Source of the DNA: Bryobacteraceae bacterium
GTDB taxonomy: Bacteria > Acidobacteriota > Terriglobia > Bryobacterales > Bryobacteraceae
Assembly (NCBI GenBank): GCA_026129905.1
Contig: JAHCHE010000019.1
Location: 1-64,000 of the forward strand
Direction of reading: 5' to 3'
Length of the DNA: 64,000 bases
Under the pieces are notes generated by a model. That model did no database searches. It was not told the origin of the DNA and worked only from the letters and a program-made list of their open reading frames with translations. Of this stretch, positions 52,495 to 61,101 are shown one piece after another (within the stretch, counting starts at the first letter, position 1; every line of letters begins with the position of its first letter). Both the position numbers and the translations under genes were made by a program.

Positions 52495-53853
52495 ATGAAA
52501 GCTTTCAGGAAGACCTTGCCCGGCCGGCGCTCGTTCCTCTCAGCCGGCGCCGCCGGTTTGGCCGCGACGTTCTGGTCGCCGGACGACGCAGAGGCCGCGA
52601 CCCAGAACGTCAATACGCGTTCCCGGCCCTCCGATCTGAAAATCACCGACATGCGCATCGCCATGATCAGCCGCGGCGGACCGCGTGGAATTCCCGTCAT
52701 CCGGCTCGATACCAACCAGGGAATCTACGGGCTGGGCGAAGTGCGCGACGGCGCCTCGAAAACCTACGCGCTGATCCTGAAGAGCCGTCTTCTCGGCGAA
52801 AATCCTTGCAATGTCGACAAGATTTTTCGCAAAATCAAGCAATTCGGCTTCCACGCTCGCCAGGCCGGCGGCGTATGCGGGGTTGAAATGGCCCTCTGGG
52901 ACCTTGCCGGCAAAGCCTACAACGTTCCTGCTTACCAGATGCTGGGCGGGCGGTTCCGGGACCAGGTCCGCATCTATTGCGACACCACCATGTCGCCCGA
53001 CCCGAAAATCTATGCCCAGCGCATGAAGGAACGCCTGGACGCCGGCTTCACCTACATGAAGATGGATCTCGGCATCGGACTCATCGAGAAGACCCCCGGA
53101 ACCCTGACCCGGCCTCTGGGTCTCCAGTTGCGGGACGTCAACCAGGTCGAGCACATGTTCACCGGCATCGAGGTCACCCCAAAGGGCATCGAAATGATGG
53201 CCGATTACGTTGCGCAAATCCGTGAAATCATCGGCATGGAAGTGCCGCTGGCGGCGGACCATTTCGGACATATCGGCGTCAATTCGTGCATTAAGCTGGG
53301 GCGGGCGCTCGGCCGCTACAATATGGCCTGGCTCGAGGACATGATTCCCTGGCAATATACCCAGCTTTGGAAACAGATCACCGACGCCATCGACGTGCCG
53401 ACGCTGACCGGCGAGGATATCTATCTGAAAGAGCCGTTCAAAGTGCTCTGCGAGAACCACGCCGTGGATATCGTCCATCCCGACCTCGCCAGCTCCGGCG
53501 GCTTGCTCGAAACCAAGAAGATCGGCGACCTGGCCCAGGAATACGGCGTCGCCATGGCCATGCACTTCGCGGGCACGCCCGTCTCGTTTTTCGCCAACAT
53601 CCATTGCGCGGCGGCGACGGAGAACTTCCTCGCTCTCGAACACCACTCCGTGGACGTGCCGTGGTGGGAGGACCTGGTGGACGGGGTCGAGAAGCCCATC
53701 GTCCGGAAAGGCTTCGTGACCGTCCCCGAAGGTCCGGGCCTCGGCATACGGCTCAACGACGAAGCCTGCAAGGCCCACCTCACCGAAGGCGGCTACTTCG
53801 ATCCGACGCCGGAATGGGACAACGAGGTTTCCTGGGATCGTCTCTGGAGCTGA
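52495..53853 (+). CDS. Tat-exported mandelate racemase/muconate lactonizing enzyme family protein
   Basis: 452 residues from the ATG giving MKAFRKTLPGRRSFLSAGAAGLAATFW, a Tat signal (GRRSFLS). CAGGAG upstream. Enolase-superfamily barrel: YMKMDLGIGL with the acid/base Lys, LAADHFG, MAWLEDMIPWQ and LTGEDIYLKEP as metal ligands, and AMHFAGTPVSFFANIHC with a catalytic-type His. Acid-sugar dehydratase or racemase activity is likely; specificity unknown. Not closely similar to the enzyme at 28 kb. Confidence 0.87.
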   Translation: MKAFRKTLPGRRSFLSAGAAGLAATFWSPDDAEAATQNVNTRSRPSDLKITDMRIAMISRGGPRGIPVIRLDTNQGIYGLGEVRDGASKTYALILKSRLLGENPCNVDKIFRKIKQFGFHARQAGGVCGVEMALWDLAGKAYNVPAYQMLGGRFRDQVRIYCDTTMSPDPKIYAQRMKERLDAGFTYMKMDLGIGLIEKTPGTLTRPLGLQLRDVNQVEHMFTGIEVTPKGIEMMADYVAQIREIIGMEVPLAADHFGHIGVNSCIKLGRALGRYNMAWLEDMIPWQYTQLWKQITDAIDVPTLTGEDIYLKEPFKVLCENHAVDIVHPDLASSGGLLETKKIGDLAQEYGVAMAMHFAGTPVSFFANIHCAAATENFLALEHHSVDVPWWEDLVDGVEKPIVRKGFVTVPEGPGLGIRLNDEACKAHLTEGGYFDPTPEWDNEVSWDRLWS

Positions 53854-53991
53854 GCATACGGATCGCATCGGACTCACCGCCCGGCGCCGGCGGCTTGCTT
53901 CCGGCGCCACCCCGGTTTCGCGTCCGGCCGGCGGCTCGAAGAGCATGTAACCGGCGGACGGTCTCAGGCGATCTCAGTTATTGAGGCTCGG

Positions 53992-54417
53992 ATGCTATCG
54001 TTCCTGGCGGTGAACTGGACCTGGGTGCTCCTGGGGTTGGCGTCTTTCGTCCTGGTGTCGGCGGGGAGCCTCGCGCTGATCTCTGCGGTGCTGGTCCGTC
54101 TCCCGGCCACGTACTTCACCCGGCCCGAACCTCGCGGACTATGGATCGACGCCCATCCCGTTCTCCGCTGGACCGGCCTGATTCTCAAGAACGTACTCGG
54201 CGTGGCGCTGGTTGCCCTCGGCGTCGTTCTGTCGCTGCCGGGCGTGCCGGGCCCCGGTCTTCTCACGATTCTGGTTGGCCTCGCCTTGACGGATTTCCCC
54301 GGCAAGCGGCGGCTGCAACAATGGCTGCTCCAACGGCCGGCGATTCGCGGGGCCGTGAACCGCTTGCGCCATCGCTACGGCAAACCGCCTTTTGTCCTCG
54401 ATGAGCCCGCGGCGTAG
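53992..54417 (+). CDS. PGPGW-family small membrane protein
   Basis: 141 residues with two clear hydrophobic segments (WVLLGLASFVLVSAGSLALISAVLV and LILKNVLGVALVALGVVLSLPG). The motif LPGVPGPGLLTILVGLALTDFPGKRRLQQWLLQRP is the PGPGW/TMEM-like signature found in small proteobacterial and acidobacterial membrane proteins. Function unknown. Confidence 0.8.
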   Translation: MLSFLAVNWTWVLLGLASFVLVSAGSLALISAVLVRLPATYFTRPEPRGLWIDAHPVLRWTGLILKNVLGVALVALGVVLSLPGVPGPGLLTILVGLALTDFPGKRRLQQWLLQRPAIRGAVNRLRHRYGKPPFVLDEPAA

Positions 54418-54482
54418 CGGCGCTTCCCGCCCGCGCGGTCCGGTCCGGCCCCTGCTATGATAGGCTCCGCGCAGCGCACCCT

Positions 54483-55529
54483 ATGCCTACCGTCATCTAC
54501 GATCCCGATCGCCTGGACTTCGACGCCCCCGGCAAACGTCACTACCAATTGGCGTTTCATTTCGATTCCGCCTGGGGCTATTCGCTCGTTCCCATCACCG
54601 TCATCAACGGTTCCAAGGAACCCGGTCCCGCCGGCCGCCCTCCCGGCGTGGTCGCCTTCGGCGGCACGCACGGCAACGAGTGGGAAGGCCAGGTGGCCGT
54701 CAAGCGGCTGTGCGCCGACCTCGATCCGTCCGAAATCTGCGGCCGCGTCATTCTCATCCCGCAGTTGAGCGAAAGCGCGTGCGTCGCCAACCGCCGCGTA
54801 TCGCCGCTGGACAACGTCAACATGAATCGCGCGTTCCCCGGGGACCCGGGCGGATCCATTTCCTATCGCATCTCGAATTTCGTCAAAACCCGCATTTTCC
54901 CGCGCGTCCACGTCGTGCTCGATATCCACTCCGGCGGCAATGAAGGCGGCTTCGCGCTATGCACGTCGTTCCACCCCATTCCGGACCCGGCGCAGCGCGC
55001 CGAAATCGCCACCGTCGCCGCCCTGTTCGACCCGCCCTTCATGCTCATCTACTCCAGTCAGATGGCTTCCGGCCTCCTCACCGACGAAGCCGAGGCCGAG
55101 GGCAAGATCACGGTCGGCGGCGAATTCGGCTACGGCGAATCGGTCAGCCGCATCGGCGTCCGCCACGCCTATGAAGGCATCAAGAACGTCCTGCGCTATT
55201 ACGGGCTGATGGACGGCGAGGTGACCAAGATCGATCCCAACCGCTCCTCCCACCCACGCCTGGTGGAAGCCGCGAATCTCGAGGATTATGTTCCGTGTCC
55301 CAGGGATGGCATCTGGGAACCGGCGGTCCAACTCGGCGACGACGTCCGCGCCGGCGACCTCCTGGGCCGCCTGCACGATTTTTCCGACCACTCCTCGCCG
55401 CCGCTGGAACTGCGCGCGCATCGTTCCGGGGTCCTCCTCATGATGCGCTTTCCCGCACTCTGTCCCAAGGGCGTCACCTTGTACGTCATCGCGCGCGACG
55501 TCACCGACAACCTCGTCCGCGCCGTCTGA
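54483..55529 (+). CDS. succinylglutamate desuccinylase/aspartoacylase-family zinc deacylase
   Basis: 348 residues. M14-like zinc amidohydrolase: metal ligands in FGGTHGNEWEGQVAVKRL (H and E) and in VVLDIHSGGNEGG (H), arginine/asparagine pocket in VNMNRAFPGDPGGSI, catalytic Glu in TVGGEFGYGESV. These resemble DoeB-type N-acetyl-diaminobutyrate deacetylases and other ectoine-degradation or N-acyl amino-acid hydrolases. No ectoine genes are adjacent. Cytoplasmic; no signal. Confidence 0.85.
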   Translation: MPTVIYDPDRLDFDAPGKRHYQLAFHFDSAWGYSLVPITVINGSKEPGPAGRPPGVVAFGGTHGNEWEGQVAVKRLCADLDPSEICGRVILIPQLSESACVANRRVSPLDNVNMNRAFPGDPGGSISYRISNFVKTRIFPRVHVVLDIHSGGNEGGFALCTSFHPIPDPAQRAEIATVAALFDPPFMLIYSSQMASGLLTDEAEAEGKITVGGEFGYGESVSRIGVRHAYEGIKNVLRYYGLMDGEVTKIDPNRSSHPRLVEAANLEDYVPCPRDGIWEPAVQLGDDVRAGDLLGRLHDFSDHSSPPLELRAHRSGVLLMMRFPALCPKGVTLYVIARDVTDNLVRAV

Positions 55530-55616
55530 TCGCGCGCCCTCAAGCTCCCGACCCGCATTGATCGCTGCACTTGACTGCCGGTGGCGTCGCCGGCAGCTTG
55601 GAGTCACAATCGACGT

Positions 55617-56306
55617 ATGCGCGTTTTGTTGTTTGCCGCGATTGGCGTGGGCGCGTGGGCGCAAACGCCGCCGGAGCCGTTGCAGGCGCCGTGGGAGGGC
55701 GTTCCGGAGAGTTTTCGAAAGCTGCCTATCGGGAGGCTTAACCTGTCTGACGATCTGGGCGGATGGAAGGCGCAGCGGGCGAAGGTGAAGCGGATCGTGA
55801 CGGAGTCGCTGGGAGAGTTGCCGGCGAGGCCTGTGGCCAGAGTACGCGTGGTGCGCGTGGACCAACGGGACGGCTGGCGCGTCGAGAAGTCCGAATTCGA
55901 CAACGGCGCGGATTCGCTCGTGCCGGGGTACATCGCGATTCCCGACGGCGGAAAGCGGCGCCCCGCGATCCTGACGATGCACGGCCATTCGAGCAGCAAG
56001 GAAAACATGTTTGGCGGGATCTACTACTTCGTGCCGGGCCTGCTCAAGCGCTTCGATAGCGAAGGCGTGATGGCGCTGCTGGCGCCCCGGCCTTTCCTGG
56101 CGCTGACGGGCGACAGGGACGCCGGTTCGCCGCCCGAGGGCATGAGGAAGCTGGAGGACATCGAGGGAGAGGTTTACCGTCTGTATGGCAAGCCGGAGGC
56201 GTTCCAAAGCATCGTCCACCCGGAGATAGGGCACGTCTACAACGACGATCAGAAACGGAAGATGGTGGAATGGTTCAACCGGCATCTCGCGGGAGGACAA
56301 TCGTGA
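55617..56306 (+). CDS. alpha/beta hydrolase with internal deletion of the nucleophile region
   Basis: 229 residues, Sec signal MRVLLFAAIGVGAWAQ. The N-terminal half matches secreted alpha/beta hydrolases up to ILTMHGHSSSKENMFG (about 119-133), then continues directly with GIYYFVPGLLKRFDSEGVMALLAPRPFLALTGD. In full-length relatives roughly 120-130 residues, including the G-x-S-x-G nucleophile, lie between these blocks. Asp in LTGDRDAGSP and His in HPEIGHVY of the triad remain. The frame is intact. It is likely inactive, or an in-frame-deleted pseudogene, yet is translationally coupled (GTGA) to the next gene. Confidence 0.75.
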   Translation: MRVLLFAAIGVGAWAQTPPEPLQAPWEGVPESFRKLPIGRLNLSDDLGGWKAQRAKVKRIVTESLGELPARPVARVRVVRVDQRDGWRVEKSEFDNGADSLVPGYIAIPDGGKRRPAILTMHGHSSSKENMFGGIYYFVPGLLKRFDSEGVMALLAPRPFLALTGDRDAGSPPEGMRKLEDIEGEVYRLYGKPEAFQSIVHPEIGHVYNDDQKRKMVEWFNRHLAGGQS

Positions 56307-57568
56307 GTACGCGGCGGCAATTCATGGGCGCTCCTTTGGCGGCGCTGCTCCAACCGGTGGAGGAAAACCCGAAGATCAAGGCGGCGCGCGAGGCGGCGGT
56401 CGCAAACCTGAAGCCAAGCGAACGAGATCTTCAGCGCGGACTGGAGCTGCATGCGAACTCGCTGGTGGTGGAATCTTACGGATTCTCGCCCCGATCCGCC
56501 ATCGACGGCGCGGCGATCCGGCAGGCGATCGAGGCCGGAGCGACCAACCGGGAACTCGAGGAGCTGTACACCGAAATGCTGCTGGCTCGTGTGGCGGACG
56601 ATCCGGCGCAACGGCGGGAGTACCTGGATGCGTGGAACGCCTCCGGCGTGACGTGCGTGCTGCAAAATGCCGGAGAGGAGGGCAGTTCGCCGCTGCGGCT
56701 GCTGAAGCGGCTGGCTTACCTCACGTATCTAACCGACCGGCTGCGCGAACACGTGTTTCGAGCGGCGACGCCAGACGACATCGACGCGGCGAAGAAGCAG
56801 GGACGGCGGTGCCTGTACATGACGGCCAACGGCGTTCCGCTCGCTCAGGAGTGGAATTCCGAGACGGAGGAACTGGGGCACATCCGGCTGTTGTTTCAGC
56901 TTGGCGTCCGTATGATGCACCTTACCTACAACCGGCGGAACGCGCTCGGCGACGGGTGCGCGGAACCGGCTAACGGCGGCATCAGCGAACTGGGGCGCGC
57001 CGCCATCGCGGAGATGAACCGCGTCGGGGTGATCGTGGACGTCGCGCACTCCGGGTGGCGCACGAGCCTGGAAGCGGCGAAGGCGTCGAGCAAACCGGTG
57101 GTGGCGAGCCACAGCGGCGCGGTCGCGGTACACAAGCATATCCGCTCCAAGCCCGATGAAGTGATCCGCGCCATTGCCGACAGCGGCGGCTACGTCGGCG
57201 TGTACAGCGTGACCGCGTTTCTCGGCCGGGGCGGCGATCTGAACGCGATGCTGGATCACATCGAGTACCTGGTGAAGAAATTCGGCGCCGGCCACGTGGC
57301 GATCGGCACGGATCTGGCGTACATTCCAACCAGTGCGGACGCGGAGTATCGAAAGGCCGGACGTATGCCGAAGTCGCGGCCACGCTACGAGGCTCTCTGG
57401 CCGCCCGGCGCGCTGGACGGCCGCTCCCATCCGAGCCTGGCTTGGACAAATTGGCCGATGTTCACGGTTGGCATGGCGCAGCGCGGGATCTCCGACGCCG
57501 ACATCCAGAAGATTCTCGGCGGTAATGTGATGCGGGTGGCGCGGGCGGTGTTTCCACAGGCCTCGTAA
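56303..57568 (+). CDS. membrane dipeptidase (peptidase M19) family protein, exported
   Basis: 421 residues from a GTG that overlaps the previous stop by four bases. Start MSTRRQFMGAPLAALLQP is a Tat-like signal. M19 blocks are VRMMHLTYNRRNALGDGCAE, IVDVAHSGWRTSLEAA and VVASHSGAVAVHKHIR with two metal-ligand histidines, and VAIGTDLAYIPTS with Asp. The first H-x-D metal motif of renal dipeptidase is not obvious: LHANSLVVESYGF (about 49-61) sits in its place. It may act on D-containing or substituted dipeptides. Confidence 0.85.
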   Translation: MSTRRQFMGAPLAALLQPVEENPKIKAAREAAVANLKPSERDLQRGLELHANSLVVESYGFSPRSAIDGAAIRQAIEAGATNRELEELYTEMLLARVADDPAQRREYLDAWNASGVTCVLQNAGEEGSSPLRLLKRLAYLTYLTDRLREHVFRAATPDDIDAAKKQGRRCLYMTANGVPLAQEWNSETEELGHIRLLFQLGVRMMHLTYNRRNALGDGCAEPANGGISELGRAAIAEMNRVGVIVDVAHSGWRTSLEAAKASSKPVVASHSGAVAVHKHIRSKPDEVIRAIADSGGYVGVYSVTAFLGRGGDLNAMLDHIEYLVKKFGAGHVAIGTDLAYIPTSADAEYRKAGRMPKSRPRYEALWPPGALDGRSHPSLAWTNWPMFTVGMAQRGISDADIQKILGGNVMRVARAVFPQAS

Positions 57569-57581
57569 CCGGCGCCTGTAT

Positions 57582-57601
57582 CATGGGAACTGCTTCCCAT
57601 G
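57582..57601 (+). promoter_or_regulatory. inverted repeat covering the amidase start codon
   Basis: CATGGGAA-CTGC-TTCCCATG, a perfect 8-bp inverted repeat with a 4-nt loop; the final ATG (57599-57601) is the amidase start codon. As RNA it would hide the start codon in a hairpin; as DNA it could be an operator. Confidence 0.5.
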
Positions 57602-59296
57602 CGAAGAGCCACCGCGCTATTGTTGGGCCTGGCCGCCCTGACGGCCCTTTACGGTCAGGGACGGAGCGCGCAGCCGGCGTTTCGCGTGGTCGAAGCGACC
57701 ATCCCCGAAATGCGCGCCGCGATGGAGCGAGGCCAGATCACCTCGGCGGAACTGGTGCGGCAGTACCTGGTCCGGATCGGACTCTATGAGGACCGGTTAA
57801 ACGCGATCATCGCGGTGAACCCGAAAACGTTGGAGGAAGCCGCGGCGCGGGATCGCGAGCGCTCCGCGGGCCAAACGCGCGGCCCTTTGCACGGCATCCC
57901 CATTGCCCTCAAGGACAACATCCACACCGCCGGTATGCCGACCACCGGCGGCGCCGTGGCCTTCGACGGCCTTGTTCCGCCTTACGAAGCCACGGTTACA
58001 AAGAAACTGCGCGAAGCGGGCGCCGTGATCGTCGCCAAGACCGGCATGACGGAACTGGCGAACTGGGTAGCGCAGGGGATGCCCGGCAACTACAATGCGC
58101 TCACCGGATACGGCATGAACCCGTACGATCCGCGACGCGATCCGCGGCCGGGCACAGCGGACGGGCGGCCGGCGCTGAACACCAGCGGATCGAGTTCGGG
58201 CATCGGCACGGCGGCCAACCTGTGGGCGGCCAACATCGGGACGGAAACCTCGGGGTCCATCCTCGGGCCTGCCAATCAGAACATGCTTGTGGGCATTAAG
58301 CCGACGGTGGGACGCGTCAGCCGTTACGGCATCATTCCGATTACCGCGGATCAGGACACCGCCGGACCCATGGCCCGGACTGTGACGGACGCAGCGATCG
58401 TTCTGAGCGCGATCGAAAGCGCGGCGCCGGATCCGAACGACAGCGCCACCGCAAAGCGCCCCGCCGCGGCCCCGCGCGATTACTCGAGCTTCCTGAGGAA
58501 AGATGCGCTCAAGCGCGCCCGCATCGGCATACCACGCGCGTTCTACTACGAGGCGGTGACGCCTCCGGGGGCGAAAGAGCCGCGCGGCGGACTGAACGCC
58601 GAGCAGAGCAAGCTGATGGAGGAGGCGATCGCCGTCTTGAAACAGCAGGGGGCGGTGATCGTCGATCCGGTGAACATACCGAGCATCGTCGCGGCCGACG
58701 CCGAAAACAACCTGCTGCGGTGGCGCATCTGCGCCGGGATGGGCGCCGCGAAAGGCAAGGACGACAACTGCTCGGTGGTTTTCAAGTACGGGATGAAGCG
58801 GGACTTCAACCGGTGGTTGGCGACGCTGGGGCCGGAGGCGCCGGTGAAGTCGCTGACCGAACTGCGGACGTTCAATCTGGCCCGCCAGGCGGGAGGCGCG
58901 ATTAAGTACGGCCAGGCGCAGTTGGACATTTCCGATGAGATGGACCTGGAGCGCGATCGCGCCCGGTATGAGGCGGACCGCGCCAGAGGGATTCTGCTGA
59001 CCGCCGAACGTGGGATTGACGCCGCGCTGCAGAAGCATAAGCTGGACGCGCTGCTGTTCCCGGGCGCCAGTGGTTACGATATCGCGGCGACGCCGGGTTA
59101 CCCGACCGTCATCGTGCCGTTTGGGACGGTTCCGAACAGCCCGAATCCGCCGTTTCCTGACCGATTCGACGCGAAGCCGCAACCGTTCGGCGTGAGTTTC
59201 ACCGGGACCGCCTGGAGCGAGCCGCGATTGATCGGCTTGGCATACGCCTTTGAGCAGGCGACCAAACGCCGGTTTCCGCCCCCGGAATTTCCATAG
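57599..59296 (+). CDS. secreted amidase (amidase-signature family)
   Basis: 565 residues; Sec signal MRRATALLLGLAALTALYGQ. AS-family triad is complete: Lys in GPLHGIPIALKDNIHTAG, cis-Ser in NTSGSSSGIGTAANLWAA and nucleophile Ser in IGTETSGSILGPA. It hydrolyses amide bonds, possibly of peptides or amino-acid amides, outside the cytoplasm. Only 30 bp after the M19 gene and likely in the same transcript. The start codon lies inside an inverted repeat. Confidence 0.93.
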   Translation: MRRATALLLGLAALTALYGQGRSAQPAFRVVEATIPEMRAAMERGQITSAELVRQYLVRIGLYEDRLNAIIAVNPKTLEEAAARDRERSAGQTRGPLHGIPIALKDNIHTAGMPTTGGAVAFDGLVPPYEATVTKKLREAGAVIVAKTGMTELANWVAQGMPGNYNALTGYGMNPYDPRRDPRPGTADGRPALNTSGSSSGIGTAANLWAANIGTETSGSILGPANQNMLVGIKPTVGRVSRYGIIPITADQDTAGPMARTVTDAAIVLSAIESAAPDPNDSATAKRPAAAPRDYSSFLRKDALKRARIGIPRAFYYEAVTPPGAKEPRGGLNAEQSKLMEEAIAVLKQQGAVIVDPVNIPSIVAADAENNLLRWRICAGMGAAKGKDDNCSVVFKYGMKRDFNRWLATLGPEAPVKSLTELRTFNLARQAGGAIKYGQAQLDISDEMDLERDRARYEADRARGILLTAERGIDAALQKHKLDALLFPGASGYDIAATPGYPTVIVPFGTVPNSPNPPFPDRFDAKPQPFGVSFTGTAWSEPRLIGLAYAFEQATKRRFPPPEFP

Positions 59297-59343
59297 CTGC
59301 AATGCCGCGGCCGGCGAGTTCGGCTCGCGCAAAGGAGGATCGA

Positions 59344-60237
59344 ATGCAAGCGACCAGAGTCGCCGCGGTGAGCATGAATGGACTGCTGGGCGAACCGGAC
59401 CGCGTCCTCAACGCGATTGACGGTTGGTGTGAGCGCGCGGCCGCCGCGAAAGTGGACCTCGCGCTGTTCCCGGAGTTGGTGGTGCACGGCCACTGCACGC
59501 CGAATACCTGGGAGGTGGCCGAACCCGTACCGGACGGGCCGAGCGTACGCCGGCTGTGCGAGATCGCGCGGCGGCATGGGCTGACGATCTCCGCCGGCCT
59601 GAGCGAAAAGGAGCGCGACATCGTCTACAACGCCCAGGTGCTGGTGGGTCCGGCCGGCTACATCGGCAAGCAGCGAAAGCTGCACCTGTCGCGGGACGAA
59701 GTGAATCACTACAAGGGTGGCCGGGAAATCGTCGTGTTCGACATTGGGCGCTGTAAAGTCGGCACGGTGATCTGCTACGACAACCAGTTCCCCGAGATTG
59801 CCCGCGTGCTGGCGTTGCGCGGGGCCGACGTGCTCCTCATGCCGCACGCGGCGCGCTTCAAGCCCTGGCCGGACACTCCGGAGGGCGAGGCGAACGCGCG
59901 GCGTCATTCGCATGCATTCGTCTCGCTGTATGCCCTGCGCGCGAGAGAGAACTCCTGCTTCGCCGTGCTGACCGATCAGGCGGGCCGTGCGGGAACGCTC
60001 GACAGCTATCCTCCCGACCATGAAAACCAGCCCCATCACGCGGGAGTGGCGATCGTCTGGGGGCCCGACGGGGAAGTGCTGGCGGCCGCGCAACAGGAAC
60101 GAGTGCGCGAAGAGATGATCGTCGCCGACCTCGATCCGCTCCTGCTGGCCCGCGAGCGATCGCTGGCCAACTACATGCTCCGCACGCGACGGCCGGAACT
60201 GTTCGCCGAACTGGTCCGGGACCAGGTTTCGTGCTGA
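59344..60237 (+). CDS. carbon-nitrogen hydrolase (nitrilase superfamily)
   Basis: 297 residues from the ATG with AAAGGAGG six bases upstream. Catalytic E-K-C: Glu in ALFPELVVHGH, Lys in GKQRKLHLSRDE, Cys in VGTVICYDNQFPE. Family members include beta-ureidopropionases, omega-amidases and N-carbamoyl amino-acid hydrolases. With amidase and M19 dipeptidase upstream it would complete ammonia release from amides or carbamoyl compounds. Cytoplasmic. Confidence 0.92.
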   Translation: MQATRVAAVSMNGLLGEPDRVLNAIDGWCERAAAAKVDLALFPELVVHGHCTPNTWEVAEPVPDGPSVRRLCEIARRHGLTISAGLSEKERDIVYNAQVLVGPAGYIGKQRKLHLSRDEVNHYKGGREIVVFDIGRCKVGTVICYDNQFPEIARVLALRGADVLLMPHAARFKPWPDTPEGEANARRHSHAFVSLYALRARENSCFAVLTDQAGRAGTLDSYPPDHENQPHHAGVAIVWGPDGEVLAAAQQERVREEMIVADLDPLLLARERSLANYMLRTRRPELFAELVRDQVSC

Positions 60238-60309
60238 ACGCGAGCGGGTTGCGTACGCGCTGTAGCGGGTGCATGTGGCAAACAGAATTCACTGGAGGGG
60301 GGCGCAGAC

Positions 60310-60792
60310 ATGACACAGCAAACCATCGGACTCCACGTCGATCCTGCCGACGAAACCATCCGTCTCGGGCCGCTCGAGGTCCGCTTCCTGCTCACCGGGG
60401 ACGACTCGGCTGGGAGCGTTGCGGTCTTTGAGCTTTTCGTCCCGAGCGGGCAGCGCCTGATGGCGCCGGCACACAGCCATGACCGCTACGAGGAGACGAT
60501 TTACGGCATCTCCGGAGTGTCGACCTGGACAGTGGACGGAAGACCCATCGACGTGGGGCCGCGACAGGCGCTTTGTATTCCGCGCGGCGCTGTTCACCGC
60601 TTCGACAACAACGGAAGCCAGGATGTGAAAGCGCTCTGCGTGATCACTCCGGCAGCGATCGGCCCGCAGTATTTTCGCGAATCCGCGGAGGTGATTAACG
60701 CGGCGGCGGGTGGTCCCCCAGACCCTGCCAGGATGGTCGAGATCATGCGGCGGCATGGCCTCACGCCCGCTCCGCCTCCGGCCCAGGCGTAA
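60310..60792 (+). CDS. cupin-domain protein
   Basis: 160 residues, one cupin_2 domain. MAPAHSHDRYEETIYGISGVSTWTVDG carries motif 1 (H-x-H-x4-E-like, here HSHDRYEE) and IDVGPRQALCIPRGAVHRFDNNG motif 2 (P-x-G-x-x-H). Metal-binding dioxygenase or ligand-sensing role. GGAGGGG precedes the ATG at good spacing. No recognised specific function. Confidence 0.85.
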   Translation: MTQQTIGLHVDPADETIRLGPLEVRFLLTGDDSAGSVAVFELFVPSGQRLMAPAHSHDRYEETIYGISGVSTWTVDGRPIDVGPRQALCIPRGAVHRFDNNGSQDVKALCVITPAAIGPQYFRESAEVINAAAGGPPDPARMVEIMRRHGLTPAPPPAQA

Positions 60793-61101
60793 CGAAAAAG
60801 GGGCGCGCAACCGAAGTCCGGCATCGTGGGTTGGACGACTGTTTCAAGTCCTGAATCGTTCCAATCGGCGCAAGGGCTCAATCGCCGCCTCCACCCCCTC
60901 GAGCAGTCCGTCAATAGAACCACCCGGACCTCCGCCAGGGGAATGGGCCGGTCCTGGAATACGGAAACGTTCCGTCCCTCAACTCGTCTCAACCATAGAA
61001 CTAGGAGTTCCGTGCGCCTTACGCCTGGCGATCCGATGCATCGTTCGCCACGCCAAGAAGGCACTCGCCGTCATCCGAGCGAGAGACACAAGGGGAGTAC
61101 T
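60793..61101. other. 309-bp intergenic region upstream of the FAD oxidoreductase
   Basis: No supported gene. One perfect inverted repeat ACGGAA-ACG-TTCCGT (60961-60975) lies 127 bp before the next ATG and may be a regulator site. A longer in-frame extension of the oxidoreductase through this stretch is rejected: it lacks a ribosome-binding site and does not resemble the family. Confidence 0.45.
60961..60975. promoter_or_regulatory. inverted repeat ACGGAA-N3-TTCCGT
   Basis: Perfect 6-bp half-sites with a 3-nt centre upstream of the FAD oxidoreductase gene. The regulator is unknown. Confidence 0.3.
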
